Both the position numbers and the translations under genes were made by a program. The notes beneath the pieces were generated by a model. It ran no database searches, was not told the DNA's origin, and worked only from the letters and a program-made list of their open reading frames with translations. Below are positions 61,271-64,000 of a stretch of 64,000 nucleotides of DNA, piece by piece (within the stretch, counting starts at the first letter, position 1; every line of letters begins with the position of its first letter). The stretch comes from Lederbergia sp. NSJ-179 (lineage in GTDB: Bacteria; Bacillota; Bacilli; Bacillales; Bacillaceae_C). The stretch lies in contig NZ_JALIFP010000007.1 of assembly GCF_022867885.1 (NCBI RefSeq), positions 124,001 to 188,000 on the forward strand, written 5' to 3'.

Positions 61271-62197
61271 ATGGAAAATCCTTCTGTCATGACGGTGAAT
61301 ACGAAAGTAAAGTCAAGAAACCAAAAATCCTCTCTATGGAGACAGGTGTTCCGACGATTACTGAAAAAGAAAATCGCCCTCTCAGGACTAAGTTTTCTTA
61401 TTTTTATTTTTTTATTTTCATTTATAGGACCATTATTTTCACCTTATGCGATTTCTGGGGTCGATCCTGCGAATATCAATCAGCCGCCAAGTGCTGCCCA
61501 TTGGTTAGGAACAGATAAGTTAGGTCGCGACGTCTTAGCAAGACTGATGTTAGCTGGAAGAATTTCCTTAACAGTCGGACTGGGTGCGATGGCGATGTCC
61601 TTAACGATTGGTGCCTTATTAGGTGTACTGGCAGGCTACTATAAAGGGATTGTTGATCAAATTGTCATGAGAACAGCCGACATTCTGATGACATTACCTG
61701 GCTTACCCTTGTTATTTATTATGGCGGCGGTGATGTCAGAGTGGAAAGTACCAGCTGAACAGAGGCTATATATCGTGATGCTTATGTTGAGCTTAGTTGG
61801 TTGGCCAGGATTAGCCAGGTTGGTGCGAAGCCAGATTCTTAGTTTAAGAGAACGAGAATTTATTCAAGCAACAGATGCTTTAGGAATAAGGGACAGAAGA
61901 AAACTACTGAACCATCTATTACCCAATACCGTTCCTTTATTAATTGTGGCGGGAACGTTAAGTGTAGGGAGTGCTATTTTAAGTGAATCTGTCCTTAGCT
62001 TCTTTGGTTTAGGGGTTGTGCCGCCTACAGCATCTTGGGGGAATATGATTAATGCGGCGAATTCGCTTGTGGATTTTCAGAAGCGTCCTTGGTTATGGAT
62101 TCCACCTGGTGTGGCGATCTTTCTAACGGTGATTAGTATTAATTTACTAGGTGATGGCTTGCGTGATGCAATCGATCCAAACATGAAAAGGAGGTAA
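61271..62197 (+). CDS. Opp/Dpp-type permease C
   Basis: 308 aa from ATG 61271, 9 nt after AAGGAG; an upstream in-frame ATG (61247 region) lacks a site. Features: cytosolic basic N-terminus, HWLGTDKLGRDVLARLMLAG after the first helix, and the EAA loop REFIQATDALGIRDRRKLLN. Ends 5 nt before the ATPase gene. Confidence 0.93.
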   Translation: MENPSVMTVNTKVKSRNQKSSLWRQVFRRLLKKKIALSGLSFLIFIFLFSFIGPLFSPYAISGVDPANINQPPSAAHWLGTDKLGRDVLARLMLAGRISLTVGLGAMAMSLTIGALLGVLAGYYKGIVDQIVMRTADILMTLPGLPLLFIMAAVMSEWKVPAEQRLYIVMLMLSLVGWPGLARLVRSQILSLREREFIQATDALGIRDRRKLLNHLLPNTVPLLIVAGTLSVGSAILSESVLSFFGLGVVPPTASWGNMINAANSLVDFQKRPWLWIPPGVAIFLTVISINLLGDGLRDAIDPNMKRR

Positions 62198-62202
62198 TAG
62201 AC

Positions 62203-63189
62203 GTGTCACAAGGATCTATCTTGCAGGTAAATCACTTATTTACCCAATTTCAAACAGAAGCTGGGAATGTGAATGCGGTCAATGATGTTAGTTTTGAGAT
62301 AAAAGAAGGGCAAACCGTTTGTTTGGTCGGAGAATCTGGATGTGGAAAAAGTGCAACAGCGATGTCGATCATGGGATTGATTGAACAATCATCAGGAGCG
62401 AAGTGTGAAGGCGAAATAATTTTCGAAGGAAAAGATTTGCTTAAAATGAAAAAGGGAGACTTGCGTAGGTTGCGTGGAAACGACTTTGCGATGATCTTTC
62501 AAGAACCGATGACCTCCCTTAATCCTGTCTTAACGATTGGCGAACAAATTATAGAGCCTTTGCTGGAACATACTTTGATCTCTAAGAAACAAGCGAAGCA
62601 AAAAGCAATGGAATTAATTGAGATCGTTGGGATTGGAAGAAGCAAAGAGATTTTTTCTTCCTACCCACATCAATTGAGTGGAGGAATGCTACAAAGAATT
62701 ATGATTGCGATCGCTCTATGCTGTGATCCACGATTATTAATTGCCGATGAACCGACTACGGCTCTTGATGTAACCATTCAAGCACAAATTTTAGAATTAT
62801 TGCGGGAACTAAAAGAGGAGCGCCAGATGTCGATGTTGCTGATTACCCATGATCTCGGGGTGGTCGCAGAAGTAGCCGATTATGTGATTGTCATGTATGC
62901 GGGAAAAGTGATCGAACATGCGCCCGTTGTTGAGTTATTTAAACATCCAAAACATCCTTATACTAAAGGCTTGTTGGAAGCTAAGCCTGTTATGAATCAA
63001 CGCAAAGAGCTGCTTTATACAATTCCCGGCCAGGTACCTAACTTAATTGATTTGCAACCGTCTTGTTATTTTAGTGATCGATGTGAGCATTGTATGAGTA
63101 TTTGTGTGGAGAAAAGTCCAGCGATGAAATCGATTAAGAATGGTCATGAAGTAGCTTGTTGGTTATATGAAGAAGAGGTGAGCGTATGA
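62203..63189 (+). CDS. Opp/Dpp-type ATPase D
   Basis: 328 aa, GTG start behind AAAAGGAGG. Walker A GESGCGKSATA, Q-loop FQEPMTSLNPVL, signature LSGGMLQR, Walker B LLIADEPTTALD, H-loop LITHDLG. The C-terminal oligopeptide-ATPase extension holds CYFSDRCEHCMSIC, the Cys pattern thought to bind an iron-sulfur cluster in OppD/DppD proteins. Overlaps the next gene by 4 bp. Confidence 0.95.
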   Translation: MSQGSILQVNHLFTQFQTEAGNVNAVNDVSFEIKEGQTVCLVGESGCGKSATAMSIMGLIEQSSGAKCEGEIIFEGKDLLKMKKGDLRRLRGNDFAMIFQEPMTSLNPVLTIGEQIIEPLLEHTLISKKQAKQKAMELIEIVGIGRSKEIFSSYPHQLSGGMLQRIMIAIALCCDPRLLIADEPTTALDVTIQAQILELLRELKEERQMSMLLITHDLGVVAEVADYVIVMYAGKVIEHAPVVELFKHPKHPYTKGLLEAKPVMNQRKELLYTIPGQVPNLIDLQPSCYFSDRCEHCMSICVEKSPAMKSIKNGHEVACWLYEEEVSV

Positions 63190-64000
63190 CAGAGACAGCC
63201 CCTTTAATTGAGGTCGATCATTTGAAAAAATATTTCGGTGACTCCTCTTCAATTTTTAAACGGAATAAAGATGTTGTGAAGGCAGTAGACGGGGTGAGCT
63301 TTCAAATTGAAAAAGGCGAAACCTTTGGTCTTGTTGGTGAATCTGGTAGTGGAAAAAGTACGATTGGCCGCAGTATATTACGACTCCATTCCATTACATC
63401 GGGGGAAGTTCGATACAATGGGCAAAGTTTACACCATCTGTCCAAACAAGAAATGAGAGCTTTACGGCCGAAATTACAATTTATTTTTCAAGATCCGTTT
63501 AGTTCTTTAAATCCGCGGATTCGTATTGGTGATGCGATTGGAGAAGCCTTGCTGGATCATGGCTTATGCAGTAAGGAAGAAGTTAGGGGAAAAGTGTTAG
63601 AAGTATTGGAGATTTGCGGCCTTGCTCCTTATCATTATGATCGATTTCCTCATGAGTTTAGTGGAGGACAACGTCAGCGGATTGGCATCGCAAGGGCAAT
63701 TATTTTAAATCCGGACTTCATTGTTGCAGATGAACCTGTGTCAGCCTTGGATGTTTCGATCCAGGCGCAAATTATTAATTTATTTAGTGAATTGCAAAAA
63801 GAAAAAGAGATCACTTTTTTATTTATTTCGCATGATTTAAGTGTTGTCGAGCATCTTTGTTCAAAAATAGGTGTCCTTTATCTAGGGACAATGATGGAGC
63901 TAGCCAGTCGGGATAAACTTTATGGTAATCCGCTGCATCCCTACACGAAAGCCCTGCTCTCCGCTGTTCCCATCCCGGATCCTACATGGAAACGAGAGCG
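63186..64000 (+). CDS. Opp/Dpp-type ATPase F (truncated by window end)
   Basis: The frame starts at ATG 63186, inside the previous stop (ATGA overlap), and remains open to the last base (271 codons). Walker A GESGSGKSTIG, Q-loop FQDPFSSLNPR, signature FSGGQRQR, Walker B FIVADEPVSALD, H-loop ISHDLSVV and the family end HPYTKALLSAVP are visible. It should end within about 50 residues beyond the window. Confidence 0.95.
   Translation, partial: MTETAPLIEVDHLKKYFGDSSSIFKRNKDVVKAVDGVSFQIEKGETFGLVGESGSGKSTIGRSILRLHSITSGEVRYNGQSLHHLSKQEMRALRPKLQFIFQDPFSSLNPRIRIGDAIGEALLDHGLCSKEEVRGKVLEVLEICGLAPYHYDRFPHEFSGGQRQRIGIARAIILNPDFIVADEPVSALDVSIQAQIINLFSELQKEKEITFLFISHDLSVVEHLCSKIGVLYLGTMMELASRDKLYGNPLHPYTKALLSAVPIPDPTWKRE

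Overview
This window reads as chromosomal DNA of a low-GC, endospore-forming Bacillaceae bacterium (Bacillus or a close genus). Evidence: AGGAGG-type ribosome sites, frequent TTG/GTG starts, a yfkK-yfkH-yfkE-yfkD-pdaA-yfjP order like that of B. subtilis, the spore-cortex deacetylase PdaA, MreBH, flotillin YuaF/FloT, MotAB, and Bacillus-type regulatory RNAs (preQ1-I riboswitch, PyrR attenuator). No phage, insertion sequence or CRISPR array was seen.

Layout. 1-1900: end of the histidine operon (hisA-hisF-hisIE). 1900-9000: DEAD-box helicase YfmL, HAD phosphatase, two tiny paralogous membrane proteins, tRNA-Arg, a candidate small RNA, an acetyltransferase, carbonic anhydrase and riboswitch-controlled queF followed by a decayed queuosine-precursor transporter. 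9000-14500: yuaF-floT, mreBH, thioesterase, aminopeptidase. 14600-19650: a 52-bp tandem array, nsrR facing hmp with NsrR-like palindromes, motAB, flavodoxin. 19790-22700: two gene wrecks, then a PlsY-like acyltransferase beside a GNAT/class V aminotransferase fusion. 22800-29000: the yfk/yfj block and DegV. 29100-36800: an RSH-type (p)ppGpp hydrolase-like protein, mqo, Uma2, acetyltransferase, a second M29 aminopeptidase, an SDR. 37000-41200: a two-gene ZorA/ZorB-like proton-motor pair with no neighbouring effector, then a CwlO-like endopeptidase behind WalR-type sites. 41300-53200: a pectin/rhamnogalacturonan uptake and degradation cluster (binding protein, two permeases, membrane AraC regulator, GH106-like rhamnosidase, YesL, acetylesterase, FG-GAP propeller). 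53200-54900: an MFS transporter behind a PyrR-type attenuator. 54900-64000: a small protein, NAD(P)HX repair enzyme, M20 amidohydrolase and an Opp/Dpp transporter running off the end.

Recurring themes: several genes survive only as fragments (alcohol dehydrogenase, YhhQ, PfpI, an amino-acid ABC ATPase, a second RSH tail, a DUF2262-like protein); an interspersed hairpin repeat occurs at five places; and two unrelated tandem arrays share an exact 52-bp period. The strongest candidates for undescribed biology are the orphan ZorAB-like motor, the PlsY plus acyltransferase-aminotransferase pair, and the PyrR-controlled MFS transporter. All function calls rest on reading the sequence and remembered family features; no database search was run.
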